DNA of 64,000 bases from Palleronia rufa. Lineage in GTDB: Bacteria > Pseudomonadota > Alphaproteobacteria > Rhodobacterales > Rhodobacteraceae. The position numbers and the translations under genes are program-made. Below the pieces are notes generated by a model. It did not search any database. It saw only the letters and a program-made list of their open reading frames with translations, and had not been told where the DNA came from. Every line of letters starts with the position of its first letter. The stretch's first letter is position 1. The stretch spans positions 493,406-557,405 of the forward strand of contig NZ_JQEY01000001.1 of NCBI RefSeq assembly GCF_000743715.1, read 5' to 3'. This document shows, piece after piece, positions 36,603 to 46,742 of this stretch.

Positions 36603-37691
36603 TCACGACAGGTCGCATTGCCAGAGCTTTACCCGCAGCCCCCCATGGGCGATCGGGGCGGAGGCGGTCAGGTCCAGTCCGGTCGCCCTCGCCAGCCCGT
36701 CGTCTGACGTGACAAGTCCCACCCGCCATCCCCGGAACCTCTGCGCCAGCGTCACGCCCAGTGCGCCGTAGAGACCGAAGAGCTGGCGGCGGTTGCCGAT
36801 CCGCGCACCGTAAGGCGGGTTCACGACCACCAGACCGGGCGGCCCTTCGGGGGGCTGGGCGTCGGAGACCGGCGCGGCGGTGAATGTCGTGACCCCGTCC
36901 ACGCCCGCGCGAACCGCGTTGGCCGCAGCACCCCTGACCGCACCCGTGTCGCGGTCCGCTCCATGAAACCGCAGCGCCGTGTCCCGTGATGCCGGCAAGA
37001 CGGGGGCCGGCGACTCCAGCGCCAGATCATCCAGTGCAAATCGACGGTCGCGTCCCGGCATGAGTCCAAGCGCGATCTCGGCGGCCTCCAGCACGAACGT
37101 GCCGGAGCCGCACATCGGATCGACGACCGGCTCATCCCCCGCATAGCCGCACGCGCGCAGGACCAGGGCGGCCATGGTCTCTCGCAGCGGCGCCTTTCCG
37201 ACCCATTCCTTGTGACCGCGCCTGTGCAGCGCCTCACCCGAGGTATCGACCGAAACGGTCACCAGGTCGTCGTCGATCCGGACCTTCAGCGTGACCGGCG
37301 CATCGGATGTCGCCGGTGCGCCCACGGTGTCGGCGATGGCGCGCTCGATGCGGGACTGTGCGGCGCCGGCATGGTAGATCCGGGACTTCCGCGTGGTGAC
37401 CTCGACCCGCACGGGCACGTCCGGGCGCAGGATGGCGGCCCAGTCCACCTTGTGCGCCCGCTTGTCCAGTTGCGCCAGATGCATGGCCCGGAACGATGCT
37501 ATCCGGACGAGCACCCGCGTGGCACCGCGCAGCATCAGGTTCGCGCGCCGGATCTCTGCCCCATCGCCGCGGATCTCCACGCCGCCCGGGACGGGCGTGG
37601 CAGGGGCAAATCCCAGTGCCAACGCCTCCTCTGCCAGCAGCGGCTCCAGACCGGGCGGCGCGATCAGGAAAATGTCATGGGTGCGGCGCAT
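36603..37691 (-). CDS. Class I SAM-dependent RNA methyltransferase with THUMP domain
   Basis: A 362-residue protein. Residues about 1-155 form an N-terminal ferredoxin-like/THUMP region (LRGATRVLVRIASFRAMHLA, HRRGHKEWVGKAPLRETMAA). The catalytic part has DPMCGSGTFVLEAAEIALGL for SAM binding and NPPYGARIGNR as the NPPY base-handling motif, typical of N2-methylguanosine enzymes (RlmL N-terminal half, TrmN-like). The rRNA or tRNA target cannot be told from sequence. A single gene, divergent from the PhoD-like phosphatase with 79 bases between. Confidence 0.85.
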   Translation of the reverse strand: MRRTHDIFLIAPPGLEPLLAEEALALGFAPATPVPGGVEIRGDGAEIRRANLMLRGATRVLVRIASFRAMHLAQLDKRAHKVDWAAILRPDVPVRVEVTTRKSRIYHAGAAQSRIERAIADTVGAPATSDAPVTLKVRIDDDLVTVSVDTSGEALHRRGHKEWVGKAPLRETMAALVLRACGYAGDEPVVDPMCGSGTFVLEAAEIALGLMPGRDRRFALDDLALESPAPVLPASRDTALRFHGADRDTGAVRGAAANAVRAGVDGVTTFTAAPVSDAQPPEGPPGLVVVNPPYGARIGNRRQLFGLYGALGVTLAQRFRGWRVGLVTSDDGLARATGLDLTASAPIAHGGLRVKLWQCDLS

Positions 37692-37770
37692 CCCCTCTCA
37701 TACGGGCTCCGCCGCGCGACGGCGAGGGGGCGGCTGTTGCAACCATCGCCCGCATGGCTAGGTAAGCGCG

Positions 37771-39186
37771 ATGACCGATGCACTGACCCCCACCGGACCG
37801 ATGCTGTTCCTGCGATCCGCCTCCCCTCAGGGCGTCCGGGTGGCCGCGACCTGCCTGCGGCCCCAGGGCGCGCCCGCCCCCGTGATCCGGACCGACCGCG
37901 ACCATGAGGCCCGGGCCCTGGTGACCCGCGCGGGCGCGACGCTCTGGCGGGCCGACCTGGACCTGCCGGCCGGTGGCGCGCGCTATAGCTGCGATGGGAC
38001 GGCCTACGACGTCGCGACCGACCTGGGCGGCGATCTGACGGTGGCCTTCGTCTCCTGCAACGGACAGGAGCATGGCGACCTGGACCGCCCGCCTCAGGAT
38101 CGCAACCTGATGTGGTCGCATCTTGCGCGCCGGCTGGACGCAGAGACGGTGCAGCTGCTGATCCACGGCGGCGACCAGATCTACGCAGACGAGGTGACGC
38201 GCGTCCATCCGCTCTCCCGCGACTGGCCGAACGACGTTCCGGATCGCCTGGACGCGGACCAGGCGCGCGATCTGCGCGCCGCTTTGGACGACGCGTTCTT
38301 CCGCCGCTACGCGACCCAATGGCCGCAACCGGGCTACGAGAACGTTGTCGCCCGCGTGCCGTCGGTGTGCATGTGGGACGATCACGACATCTGTGACGGA
38401 TGGGGCTCTCTGCGCCGCCGGGCACAGGCCAGCGACGTGGCGCGGGTGCTGTTCGACGCGGCCCGAGAGGCGTTTTTGCTGTTCCAGTTCGGTTGCCACC
38501 CGGACGAGCGGCCCGGGATTTCGCTCGGCTCCGGCCGGGCGCTGTCCTGGCGGGTGGACCTGCCGGGGCTGAGCGTTGTCGCACCGGACCTGCGCTCGAC
38601 CCGCACGAAGCGCAACGTGATGGACGGGGATACCTGGTCCGGTTTCCTCAAAGGGCTGGAGCGGACGGAGGAGCGCGTCCTGCTGGTCTCTTCCGTCCCG
38701 GCGCTGGGGCCGCGGCTGTCGCTGGTGGAACGGCTCATGAAGCTGACCCGCCGGATGGAGGACTATGAAGACGACCTGCGCGACCAGTGGCAGAGCTACG
38801 CACACCGCACCGAATGGCAGAGGTTCCTGCGCGCCCTGATGGCGGTCCACGACCGCGACGGCCACGCCGTCACCGTCCTGTCGGGTGAGATCCACCTGGC
38901 CACCCGGGGCACCATGGACACGGCCACGGGCCCGCTGCACCAACTGGTTGCCTCCGGCATCTCGCACCCCGCGCCGCCGAAGGCCATGGCGATCGGGCTG
39001 AGCCTGCTGTCGCGGCTGGGTGAATCGCCGATCAAGGGTCACCGGATCCGCCTGCGCCCCTTGCCGGGACAGCCCCGCCCCTACGCGGCGGAACGCAACT
39101 ATCTGATGCTGCGCCGCCGCGACGGGGACTGGACCGCCGCGTGGCAACTGGAAGAAAGCGGCGAAACCGCGCCCTTGGCGATCTGA
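37771..39186 (+). CDS. PhoD-like phosphatase family protein
   Basis: A 471-residue metallophosphatase-fold protein without signal peptide. Metal-site motifs are LIHGGDQIYADEV, CMWDDHDICDGWGS and TVLSGEIHLATRG. These match the cytoplasmic PhoD-like (DUF7800-flanked) subgroup rather than secreted alkaline phosphatase D, which is Tat-exported. The substrate, probably a phosphomono- or diester, is unknown. It begins at ATG 37771 and appears to be a single gene. Confidence 0.84.
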   Translation: MTDALTPTGPMLFLRSASPQGVRVAATCLRPQGAPAPVIRTDRDHEARALVTRAGATLWRADLDLPAGGARYSCDGTAYDVATDLGGDLTVAFVSCNGQEHGDLDRPPQDRNLMWSHLARRLDAETVQLLIHGGDQIYADEVTRVHPLSRDWPNDVPDRLDADQARDLRAALDDAFFRRYATQWPQPGYENVVARVPSVCMWDDHDICDGWGSLRRRAQASDVARVLFDAAREAFLLFQFGCHPDERPGISLGSGRALSWRVDLPGLSVVAPDLRSTRTKRNVMDGDTWSGFLKGLERTEERVLLVSSVPALGPRLSLVERLMKLTRRMEDYEDDLRDQWQSYAHRTEWQRFLRALMAVHDRDGHAVTVLSGEIHLATRGTMDTATGPLHQLVASGISHPAPPKAMAIGLSLLSRLGESPIKGHRIRLRPLPGQPRPYAAERNYLMLRRRDGDWTAAWQLEESGETAPLAI

Positions 39187-39262
39187 CGGCCGGTAAACCG
39201 ACCTGACAGGCACATGTCTTCGAGAGGCGGCGGGCACACGCCGCGCCGCTACCCCTTCGCGA

Positions 39263-40744
39263 TCAGAGCGTTACGTCGAGGCAGATATACTTGACCTCAA
39301 GATACTCGTCGATCCCGTGGTGGGATCCCTCGCGGCCCAGGCCGGACTGCTTGACCCCGCCGAACGGCGCCACGGGGGTCGAGATCAGCCCCGTGTTCAC
39401 GCCGACGATGCCGTATTCCAGCGACTCCGACACCCGCGTGACGCGGGACAGGTCATTGGAGAAGAAATAGGACGCCAGCCCGAAGATCGTGTCGTTGGCA
39501 AGGGCGATCGCCTCCTCCTCGGTGTCGAACTTGAACAGCGGGGCGAGCGGTCCGAACGTCTCTTCGGTGGCAAAGGCCATGTCCTGGGTCGCGCCGGTGA
39601 CGATGGTGGGTTGGAAGAACGTGCCGCCCTTCTCGTGACGCGACCCGCCATAGATCACGTCCGCGCCTTTGGACTTGGCGTCTGCGATGTGCTCTTCGAC
39701 CTTTTTCACGGCGCTCGGTTCGATTAACGGGCCGAAATCGACATCGCCCTCCAGCGCGTCGCCGACGGTCATCTTCGACACCCGGTCCTTCAACTTCTGG
39801 GCGAAGGCGTCATAGACCCCAGCCTGAACGTAGATCCGATTCGCGCAGACGCAGGTCTGACCGGCATTGCGGAACTTGCAGGCGATGGCGCCGTCCACGG
39901 CCTTGTCCAGATCGGCGTCGTCGAACACCAGGAACGGCGCGTTGCCGCCCAGCTCCATCGACGTCTTGAGGACCCGGTCGGCCGATTGCCGGAGGAGTAT
40001 GCGCCCGACCTCGGTCGAGCCGGTGAAGGTCAGCTTGCCGACGATGTCGTTCTCGCAGAATTCCTTGCCGATGCCGCTGGAGTCGCTCGACGGCAGGACC
40101 GAGAAGATGCCCTCCGGCAGACCTGCACGGGTGGCCAGAACGCCGAGCGCCAGAGCCGACAGCGGCGTCAGCGTCGGTGGGCGCACGACGAAGGCGCAGC
40201 CGGCGGCCAGCGCCGGACCCGCTTTTCGGGTGATCATAGCGTTCGGGAAGTTCCACGGCGTAATCGCCGCAGCCACGCCGATGGGCTGCTTGATGACGTG
40301 GATACGCTTGTCGGGCGCGTGCCCGGGGATGATCTCACCATAGACGCGGCGCGCCTCTTCGGCGAACCACTTGATGAAGCCGGCGCCGTACATGACCTCA
40401 CCCTTCGCCTCGGCCAGGGGCTTGCCTTGCTCGGCGGTCAGGATCGTCGCCAGGTCGTCGGCATGGTCCACCATCAGGTCGTGCCACGCCATCAGCACCT
40501 TGCCGCGGTCCTCTGCGGTGCGCCTGGCCCAGTCCTTCTGGGCGGCGGCGGCTGCGTCGAGCGCCCGCGCCACGTCCTTGCGGCCCAGATCCGCGACGCT
40601 CGCCAGAACGTCGCCGCGTGCGGGGTTCTTGACCTCGAAGGTCTTGCCATCTCCGGCCCCGACCCAATCGCCGGCCAGATATGCCTGATCGCGCAGCAAC
40701 TCCGGGTCCGAAAGCCGCGAGGCCAGATCGGTCGTGTCAGCCAT
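39263..40744 (-). CDS. gabD: Succinate-semialdehyde dehydrogenase type aldehyde dehydrogenase
   Basis: A 493-residue NAD(P)-dependent aldehyde dehydrogenase with the GabD look: AITPWNFPNAMITRKAGPAL, TFTGSTEVGRILL, MELGGNAPFLVFDDADLD and the catalytic cysteine in GQTCVCANRIYV. It would oxidise succinate semialdehyde to succinate, or a close relative such as glutarate semialdehyde. One oddity: the conserved lysine of the K-P-x-x-x-T-P cofactor motif is arginine here (FVVRPPTLTPLSA). The ATG at 40744 follows AAAGGACAG; an ATG 18 bases upstream is less well placed. No GABA aminotransferase gene is adjacent. Confidence 0.85.
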   Translation of the reverse strand: MADTTDLASRLSDPELLRDQAYLAGDWVGAGDGKTFEVKNPARGDVLASVADLGRKDVARALDAAAAAQKDWARRTAEDRGKVLMAWHDLMVDHADDLATILTAEQGKPLAEAKGEVMYGAGFIKWFAEEARRVYGEIIPGHAPDKRIHVIKQPIGVAAAITPWNFPNAMITRKAGPALAAGCAFVVRPPTLTPLSALALGVLATRAGLPEGIFSVLPSSDSSGIGKEFCENDIVGKLTFTGSTEVGRILLRQSADRVLKTSMELGGNAPFLVFDDADLDKAVDGAIACKFRNAGQTCVCANRIYVQAGVYDAFAQKLKDRVSKMTVGDALEGDVDFGPLIEPSAVKKVEEHIADAKSKGADVIYGGSRHEKGGTFFQPTIVTGATQDMAFATEETFGPLAPLFKFDTEEEAIALANDTIFGLASYFFSNDLSRVTRVSESLEYGIVGVNTGLISTPVAPFGGVKQSGLGREGSHHGIDEYLEVKYICLDVTL

Positions 40745-40898
40745 GTCCTGTCCTTTCGTCAAGCTGTGCCTGCCGAACGCGCGGCACGGCCTTTGCGGTC
40801 CCTATCCTATCGTCGGAATCGCCGAAAGCCCCGCACCCGCCGATTGCCTTTTCGCGCCGGAGGCGGCTTAATCGGTGCGACAATTGCAGGACACGCGC

Positions 40899-41702
40899 AT
40901 GGATACGGTCACCGCCACCGACGCCGAGTACGACAACAGCGCGGCGGTGCCCGAGATCGACCGGATCTCCGCGGTCTGGCAGAAGAAGGCGGCGGCCTTC
41001 CGCGACGCGCGCGGCGACCGCGCCCGGCTTGCCATACCCTACGGCGCCACGCCGCGCGAAAAGGCGGACCTGTTCCTTCCCGATCGCGCGCCGGAGGGGC
41101 TGTTGATCTTCGTTCATGGCGGTTACTGGCGCTCGCGCCACCGCCACGACTGGTCCCATTTCGCCGCGGGCGCCCTGGCACGGGGATGGGCCGTCGCCAT
41201 GCCCTCCTACACGCTGGCGCCGGACGCACGGATCTCACGCATCACACTACAGATCGCCTTGGCCGTCGTGCGGCTGGCCGAAGAGGTCCCCGACGTCCCG
41301 ATCCGGCTTGTCGGCCACTCCGCGGGCGGCCATCTGGTCGCCCGTATGCGCGCCGCTGACGTGATGCTGCCCGACGCCGTGGCAGGACGGATCGCGCGCA
41401 TCGTGCCGATCTCACCTGTGTCGGACCTGCGCCCGCTCCTCGCCCTTGCGATCAACGAAGATCTGCGGCTGACCCCGGAAGAGGCCGCGGCGGAAAGCCC
41501 CGCGCTGCTGCCGTCCGCCCGCGCCTTTCCCGCGGCCGTTTGGGTCGGCGGTGCGGAGCTGCCGGCGTTTCTCGACCAGGCACGATGGTTGTCGGACGCG
41601 TGGTCGGCCCCTCTGGTCATCGACGCGGACAGGCATCATTTCGACGTCATCGATGGGCTTCTCGAACCCGATTCCGCATTGATGGCCGCGCTTTTCGAAT
41701 AA
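40899..41702 (+). CDS. Alpha/beta hydrolase, kynurenine-formamidase-like
   Basis: A 267-residue alpha/beta hydrolase. The oxyanion-hole motif HGGYWRSRHRHDWSH, the nucleophile elbow GHSAGGHL and the late DADRHHFDVIDG (Asp and His) complete the triad. The N-terminus with EYDNSAAVPEIDRI and the HGGYW motif are shared with bacterial kynurenine formamidase-like esterases. The family also contains carboxylesterases, so the substrate is not certain. The ATG at 40899 follows GCAGGA; a GTG at 40875 is possible. Confidence 0.78.
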   Translation: MDTVTATDAEYDNSAAVPEIDRISAVWQKKAAAFRDARGDRARLAIPYGATPREKADLFLPDRAPEGLLIFVHGGYWRSRHRHDWSHFAAGALARGWAVAMPSYTLAPDARISRITLQIALAVVRLAEEVPDVPIRLVGHSAGGHLVARMRAADVMLPDAVAGRIARIVPISPVSDLRPLLALAINEDLRLTPEEAAAESPALLPSARAFPAAVWVGGAELPAFLDQARWLSDAWSAPLVIDADRHHFDVIDGLLEPDSALMAALFE

Positions 41703-41860
41703 TCCGCGACCGCAGGCACCGCGACCCGTCCATGAGCCGTGCAGCTTGCCGATCCCGGGTGGGCCCCTTCGTGCGCGGTCACCCGCATGTCGCGAACTGT
41801 CGCAGGAACCTTACGGCCGACCATGCTTTTGAGAGGCAGAAGGAATCCAGGAGACTTGCC

Positions 41861-42391
41861 ATGCAGATCACACTCTCCGTCAACGGAGAGAGCCACGCTC
41901 TCGACATAGACCCAAGGACGACACTGCTCGACGCGCTCCGGGATCACCTCGATCTGACCGGTTCCAAGAAGGGCTGCGACCACGGCCAGTGCGGCGCCTG
42001 CACGGTGCACGTGAACGGCCGCCGGATCAATTCCTGCCTGGCGCTGGCGGTCATGCACGAAGGCGATGAGGTCACCACCATCGAAGGTCTGGGCGAACCC
42101 GGAAACCTGTCGCCGCTTCAGGCCGCCTTTGTGCGGCACGATGGTTTTCAGTGTGGCTACTGCACCCCCGGCCAGATCATGTCGGCCAAGTCGATGCTTG
42201 AGGAGTTCGGGAATGGCTGGCCGTCCAACGTGACCGACGACCTCACCGCCGCGCCCGATTTTTCCGACGCCGAAATCAAGGAGCGCATGTCCGGCAATCT
42301 GTGCCGCTGTTCGGCCTATCCCGGCATCTGCCGCGCCATCCGCGACGCCGCCCCGGATGAGGGCATGCACAAGACGGAGGCCGCCGAATGA
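41861..42391 (+). CDS. Molybdenum hydroxylase, [2Fe-2S] subunit (PaoA/YagT-like)
   Basis: A 176-residue small subunit with two [2Fe-2S] clusters: plant-ferredoxin type [24 protein letters not shown] (cysteines in that stretch) and the C-terminal type [11 protein letters not shown] with [11 protein letters not shown]. The periplasmic E. coli PaoA carries a Tat signal; this protein begins directly with the ferredoxin domain, so the enzyme should be cytoplasmic. CAGGAGA lies before the ATG at 41861. Its stop overlaps the FAD-subunit start (ATGA). Confidence 0.9.
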   Translation: MQITLSVNGESHALDIDPRTTLLDALRDHLDLTGSKKGCDHGQCGACTVHVNGRRINSCLALAVMHEGDEVTTIEGLGEPGNLSPLQAAFVRHDGFQCGYCTPGQIMSAKSMLEEFGNGWPSNVTDDLTAAPDFSDAEIKERMSGNLCRCSAYPGICRAIRDAAPDEGMHKTEAAE

Positions 42392-43359
42392 GACCGTTCG
42401 AGTATGTTCGCGCCGAAACCCGCGACGACGCCCACCGCGCTGACGGGCGCATCATCGCCGGCGGCACCAACCTGCTGGACCTGATGAAACTGCAGGTCGA
42501 GACGCCCGAGCGTCTGCTCGACGTCACACGCCTCGACATGCATGAGATAGACGAGGCCGAGAATTCGGTCCGTATCGGTGCGCTCGTCACCAATTCGGAC
42601 CTTGCCGCGCATCCCCTCATCCGCAAGCGTTATCCGGTGCTGAGCCGCGCGCTTCTGGCCGGCGCGTCGGGGCAGTTACGCAACAAGGCGACGACCGGCG
42701 GCAACCTGATGCAGCGCACAAGGTGCCCGTATTTCTACGACACCACGCAGCCCTGCAACAAGCGCGCGCCCGGCACCGGCTGCCAGGCCATCGGCGGGGT
42801 GAACCGCATCCTGGCCATCCTCGGGACGTCCGACCACTGCATCGCCACGCACCCGTCCGACATGGCGGTGGGGATGCGCACGCTCGACGCGCGGGTAGAG
42901 ATCGAAACCGCCGACGGCGACACGAAGCTCCTGCCCCTGGACGAGTTCTACCGTCTGCCCGGCGACACGCCGGAACGGGAAACCGCGCTGGAGCCCGGTG
43001 ATCTGATCGTGGCGGTCCACCTGCCCGACCCGCCCGCCGGCGCGCAGGCCTACCGCAAGGTGCGGGACCGGTCCTCCTACGCCTTTGCCCTGGTGTCCAT
43101 GGGTGCCGTCGTTTCGGTGGAGAACGGCAAGATCGCGTCCGCCGCCATGGCGTTCGGCGGGCTTGGGCCGCGCCCCTGGCGCGACCACGATGCCGAATCC
43201 GTCCTGGAGGGCGAAACGCCGTCCCGCGCGCTTTTCGACAAGGCCGCCGACGTGCTTCTGGCCGATGCCAAGGGCCAGGGCGAGAACGATTTCAAGATCC
43301 CGCTGACCCGCCGCGTCGTCGCCGCGGTGCTGAGCGACCTGACGGGAGTATCCCAATGA
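42388..43359 (+). CDS. Molybdenum hydroxylase, FAD-binding subunit with extra cysteine cluster (PaoB/YagS-like)
   Basis: A 323-residue FAD subunit of the CO-dehydrogenase/xanthine-dehydrogenase family: [19 protein letters not shown] for the pyrophosphate and [13 protein letters not shown] for the FAD. A cysteine-rich insert follows (C at [20 protein letters not shown]) where PaoB binds an additional [4Fe-4S] cluster, so this subunit probably does the same. Overlaps of 4 bases on both sides indicate coupled translation of the three subunits. Confidence 0.9.
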   Translation: MRPFEYVRAETRDDAHRADGRIIAGGTNLLDLMKLQVETPERLLDVTRLDMHEIDEAENSVRIGALVTNSDLAAHPLIRKRYPVLSRALLAGASGQLRNKATTGGNLMQRTRCPYFYDTTQPCNKRAPGTGCQAIGGVNRILAILGTSDHCIATHPSDMAVGMRTLDARVEIETADGDTKLLPLDEFYRLPGDTPERETALEPGDLIVAVHLPDPPAGAQAYRKVRDRSSYAFALVSMGAVVSVENGKIASAAMAFGGLGPRPWRDHDAESVLEGETPSRALFDKAADVLLADAKGQGENDFKIPLTRRVVAAVLSDLTGVSQ

Positions 43360-45533
43360 CCGAACATCTGAAGATGGATGAGGTGCAGCCGCGCCTTCTC
43401 GACGAAACCACCCAGGGCGCGATCCATCGCCCCATGCCGCGCCCCGAGGGACCGCTCAAGGTCTCTGGCCGGGCGACCTACGCCGCCGAATGGAAGATGG
43501 ACAATGCCGCCAACGGGGTGCTGGTCCGCGCCGCCATCCCGAAAGGGCACTACAAAGTTGACGCATCCTCGGTCGAGGCGATGCCGGGATTTCTGGGCGT
43601 CTATACCGACCGGATGCCGCGCAACGCCGCGCAGGGCACGATGAATACCAACCCCGCGCAGATCGGCGATGAGATACAGTACCTTGGCCAGCCGATCGCC
43701 GTGGCCGTGGCCGAGACGTTCGAACAGGCCCGCGACATCGCCGCCGCCCTCAAGATCGACTACGACCGCGACGATGACGTGGCCGCGGGCCCCGACACCG
43801 CGCAGCAGGTGAACGAAAAGGACGACCCGTTCGATCAGGGCGACCTCGACCGGGCGATGGCGGACGCGGCCCATTCCGTGGACGCGACCTACACCACCAA
43901 GGGCCACAATTCCGCCGCGATGGAACCCCATGCCGCCCTTGCGGTCTGGGACGGTGACAAGCTGACCGTGCGCGCATCGCTGCAGATGCTCGGCTACAAC
44001 CGCAACGAACTGGCCGATTCGCTGGGGATCGACGCGGAAAACCTGCGCTTGCTGTCGCCCTATATCGGCGGTGGATTCGGATCCAAGCTGGGAATCTCGC
44101 CAGAGGCCATCGCGGCGTCCGTCGCGGCCAAGGAGCTTGGCCGCCCGGTGCGCGTCGTCATGACCCGCAACAATGTGTTCGAAACGGTCGTGCGCCGGAC
44201 GGAAACCCGTCAGCGCCTGCGCCTGGCGCTGGACGCGGACGGTAAGCTGACGGGCATCGGACAGGAGAACTGGCAGTCGAACCTGCCCGAAGAACCCTTT
44301 GCCGAACCCGTCGATCTGGCGACGCATTTCCTCTATGCCGGCGCCAATCGCCGCTATGGGCAGCATATCGCCATCGTGAACCGGTCCGCCGCGGGCTCCG
44401 TCCGCGCACCGGGTGAGGCCGTGGGGATGCTGGCACTGGAAAACGCCATGGACGAACTGGCGGAAGCCGCCGGCATCGACCCGATCGATCTGCGCGTGGC
44501 GAACATCCCCGAAACCCACCCTGAAAACGGCAAGCCGTTCTCGTCCCGCTCGCTGGCGGAATGCCTGCGCCAGGGCGCGGAAGCCTTCGGCTGGTCCGCG
44601 CGACAGGCCCCCGGGGCGCGGCGTGAGGGAGAGTGGCTCATCGGCATGGGCGTCGCCTCTGCGGCGCGGACCAACATCTTGCAGGAAAGCAAGGCGCGGG
44701 TCACCTTGAACCCGGACGGCACGGCCTTGGTCGAAACCGACATGACGGACATCGGCACGGGCACCTACGCCATCCTGGGTCAGATCGCGGCAGAGATGCT
44801 GGGCCTGCCGCCGGAAAAAGTGACGGTCGAACTCGGCGACACCGACCTGCCCAAGGCATCGGGCTCCGGCGGCTCCTGGGGCGCGGCCTCCGCCGGATCG
44901 GCGGTATTCCTGGGCGCGAAGGGCATCCGCAGACGGCTGGCAGAGCGGCTGGGCTGCACGCCGGAGGACCTGCGCCTTCAGGACGGCGTCGCCACCGGGG
45001 GCAACAACAGGCGCCCCCTGGCCGAGCTGATGGATGCGCCCCTGTCCGAAATCGGCCATCTGGAAACGGGTGCGAAGTCGAATGACGTCCATCAGGCCGG
45101 CTACGGCGCCCATTTCGCGGAAGTCGCGGTCAATACCGTGACCGGAGAGGTTCGCGTGCGGCGGATGCTTGCCGCAATGGCCGCGGGCCGGATCCTGAAC
45201 GAGCAGACCGCCCGGAGCCAGGTCTGGGGCGGTCAGATCTGGGGGATCGGGACGGCGCTGACCGAAGGGCTCGACCACGATCCCCGCACCGGTCATATCG
45301 TCAACAACGACCTGGCAGAGTACCACGTGCCGGTGAACCTGGATGTGCCGGACCTGGACGTGATCTTCGTGGAAGAGCGGGACGACGACGCAAACCCGAT
45401 CCAGGCAAAGGGAATCGGAGAGTTGGGACTTTCCGGTGCCGGTGCCGCGATCACCAACGCGATCTACAACGCCTGCGGCGTGCGCGTCCGCGACTACCCC
45501 GCGACACCTGACCGGATCTTCTCGCATCTCTGA
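43356..45533 (+). CDS. Molybdenum hydroxylase, molybdopterin-binding catalytic subunit (PaoC/YagR-like)
   Basis: A 725-residue large subunit. Molybdopterin-binding segments include [31 protein letters not shown] and [16 protein letters not shown], with the catalytic glutamate in [20 protein letters not shown]. Enzymes of this type hydroxylate aldehydes or N-heterocycles. Resemblance to PaoC favours aldehydes (aromatic aldehydes for PaoABC), but the substrate is not proven. The accessory MoCo insertion gene (paoD/xdhC-like) is not next to it in this window. Confidence 0.9.
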   Translation: MTEHLKMDEVQPRLLDETTQGAIHRPMPRPEGPLKVSGRATYAAEWKMDNAANGVLVRAAIPKGHYKVDASSVEAMPGFLGVYTDRMPRNAAQGTMNTNPAQIGDEIQYLGQPIAVAVAETFEQARDIAAALKIDYDRDDDVAAGPDTAQQVNEKDDPFDQGDLDRAMADAAHSVDATYTTKGHNSAAMEPHAALAVWDGDKLTVRASLQMLGYNRNELADSLGIDAENLRLLSPYIGGGFGSKLGISPEAIAASVAAKELGRPVRVVMTRNNVFETVVRRTETRQRLRLALDADGKLTGIGQENWQSNLPEEPFAEPVDLATHFLYAGANRRYGQHIAIVNRSAAGSVRAPGEAVGMLALENAMDELAEAAGIDPIDLRVANIPETHPENGKPFSSRSLAECLRQGAEAFGWSARQAPGARREGEWLIGMGVASAARTNILQESKARVTLNPDGTALVETDMTDIGTGTYAILGQIAAEMLGLPPEKVTVELGDTDLPKASGSGGSWGAASAGSAVFLGAKGIRRRLAERLGCTPEDLRLQDGVATGGNNRRPLAELMDAPLSEIGHLETGAKSNDVHQAGYGAHFAEVAVNTVTGEVRVRRMLAAMAAGRILNEQTARSQVWGGQIWGIGTALTEGLDHDPRTGHIVNNDLAEYHVPVNLDVPDLDVIFVEERDDDANPIQAKGIGELGLSGAGAAITNAIYNACGVRVRDYPATPDRIFSHL

Positions 45534-45552
45534 AAGCGAGCGGTCCACCCGG

Positions 45553-45572
45553 GGGGCGTCGCCAGGCGCCCC
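45553..45572 (+). terminator. Possible terminator after the molybdenum hydroxylase operon
   Basis: GGGGCG at 45553-45558 pairs with CGCCCC at 45567-45572 around an 8-base loop, 19 bases past the stop codon, followed only by TT. A weak intrinsic terminator at best. Confidence 0.4.
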
Positions 45573-45801
45573 TTCCGTCACATTCCGCAACCGAATTGAG
45601 TGCCCTTGGGACAAGGCCCGTCTCGCGGGAGGTTTGCGTCGACGCACCGGGCCGGCAGCGTTGAACGGGGCCGTGCCATTCGCGGGCAGATCGGAGACGA
45701 TGACGGCCTGGCGAAACCCTCAACTTACCCTATCATCGGACCCGGTGTCGCATCAGCCGGAACGCCGGTGCTCCAGAGCCTGAACCGGAAGGACACGCCG
45801 A

Positions 45802-46722
45802 ATGACCCATGACATCGCCGTGCTGGGCATCTTTGCCGCAGATACGGCCTATCGGGCCAGCCGGATGCCCGAAATGGGAGAAACGATCCTGGGCGAAGGC
45901 TTTGCACTGAACCCCGGCGGCAAGGGATCGAACCAGGCGGTCGCGGCGGCCCAGGCAGGCGGGCACGTGGCGTTTCTGACCCGGATCGGCACGGATACGT
46001 TCGGCGATCTGGCCGTGGATACCTGGACCCGGGCGGGCGTTCGTTTCGCCGGGTCGCGTGTGGCCGAGCATCCCACCGGGGCGGCGTTCATCTATGTGGA
46101 CGCGGCCAGCGGAGACAACGCGATCATCGTGGCGCCGGGCGCCGCGGGCACCATCGGCGCGGCGGAGGTGGACGGCTGGGCCGACACGATCCGGGCCGCA
46201 AAGATTTTCCTGGTGCAGCTCGAACAACCGCTGGAGGCCGCCGGACGCGCGCTGGAGATCGCGCGCGCATCCGGGGTGCGCACCATCCTGAACCCGGCCC
46301 CCGCCGCGGAAGTGTCCGACGCCATGCTTGCACTCTGCGACATCGTCACCCCGAACGAGAGCGAAGCAGCGCTGCTGTCCGGCCGCGCCGTGACCTCCGT
46401 CAATGACGCCGAAGCCGCGGCGCGGGTTCTGCTCGCGCGCGGTGCGGGCGCCGTTGCGGTGACGCTGGGCGCAGCCGGGGCGCTCTACGTGGACGGCGCC
46501 ACCGTGACGCGGATTGACGGGCTGTCCGCCGGCCCGGTGGTAGAGACGACGGGCGCGGGCGACGCCTTCAACGGCGGGCTGGCCGTGGCCCTGTCGGAAG
46601 GCAGTGAGATCGGCGCCGCGCTGCGCTTTGCCAATGCGACGGCGGCGCTTTCGGTGACCCGGGCCGGCGCCGCCCCGTCGATGCCGGATCGGGCCGCGAT
46701 CGACGCCCTGCTGGCGCGCTAG
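45802..46722 (+). CDS. rbsK: Ribokinase (PfkB family)
   Basis: A 306-residue sugar kinase. PfkB signature 1 is visible as GGKGSNQAVAAAQAGG (residues about 34-49), with the A-T-P loop and catalytic aspartate in VETTGAGDAFNGGLAVALSE. TPNESEAALLSG is the ribokinase-type central motif. It phosphorylates ribose or a related pentose at the 5-position. No ribose transporter lies beside it, so a role in nucleoside salvage is equally possible. Start at ATG 45802. Confidence 0.88.
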   Translation: MTHDIAVLGIFAADTAYRASRMPEMGETILGEGFALNPGGKGSNQAVAAAQAGGHVAFLTRIGTDTFGDLAVDTWTRAGVRFAGSRVAEHPTGAAFIYVDAASGDNAIIVAPGAAGTIGAAEVDGWADTIRAAKIFLVQLEQPLEAAGRALEIARASGVRTILNPAPAAEVSDAMLALCDIVTPNESEAALLSGRAVTSVNDAEAAARVLLARGAGAVAVTLGAAGALYVDGATVTRIDGLSAGPVVETTGAGDAFNGGLAVALSEGSEIGAALRFANATAALSVTRAGAAPSMPDRAAIDALLAR

Positions 46723-46742
46723 CCGGGTGGGCACCGCATCGG

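Noticed and set aside
43077-45647. 856-codon open frame opposite the molybdenum hydroxylase large subunit
   Set aside because: It is a by-product of GC-rich codon usage in the real gene; no protein features, no ribosome-binding site, and it overlaps the conserved catalytic subunit completely.
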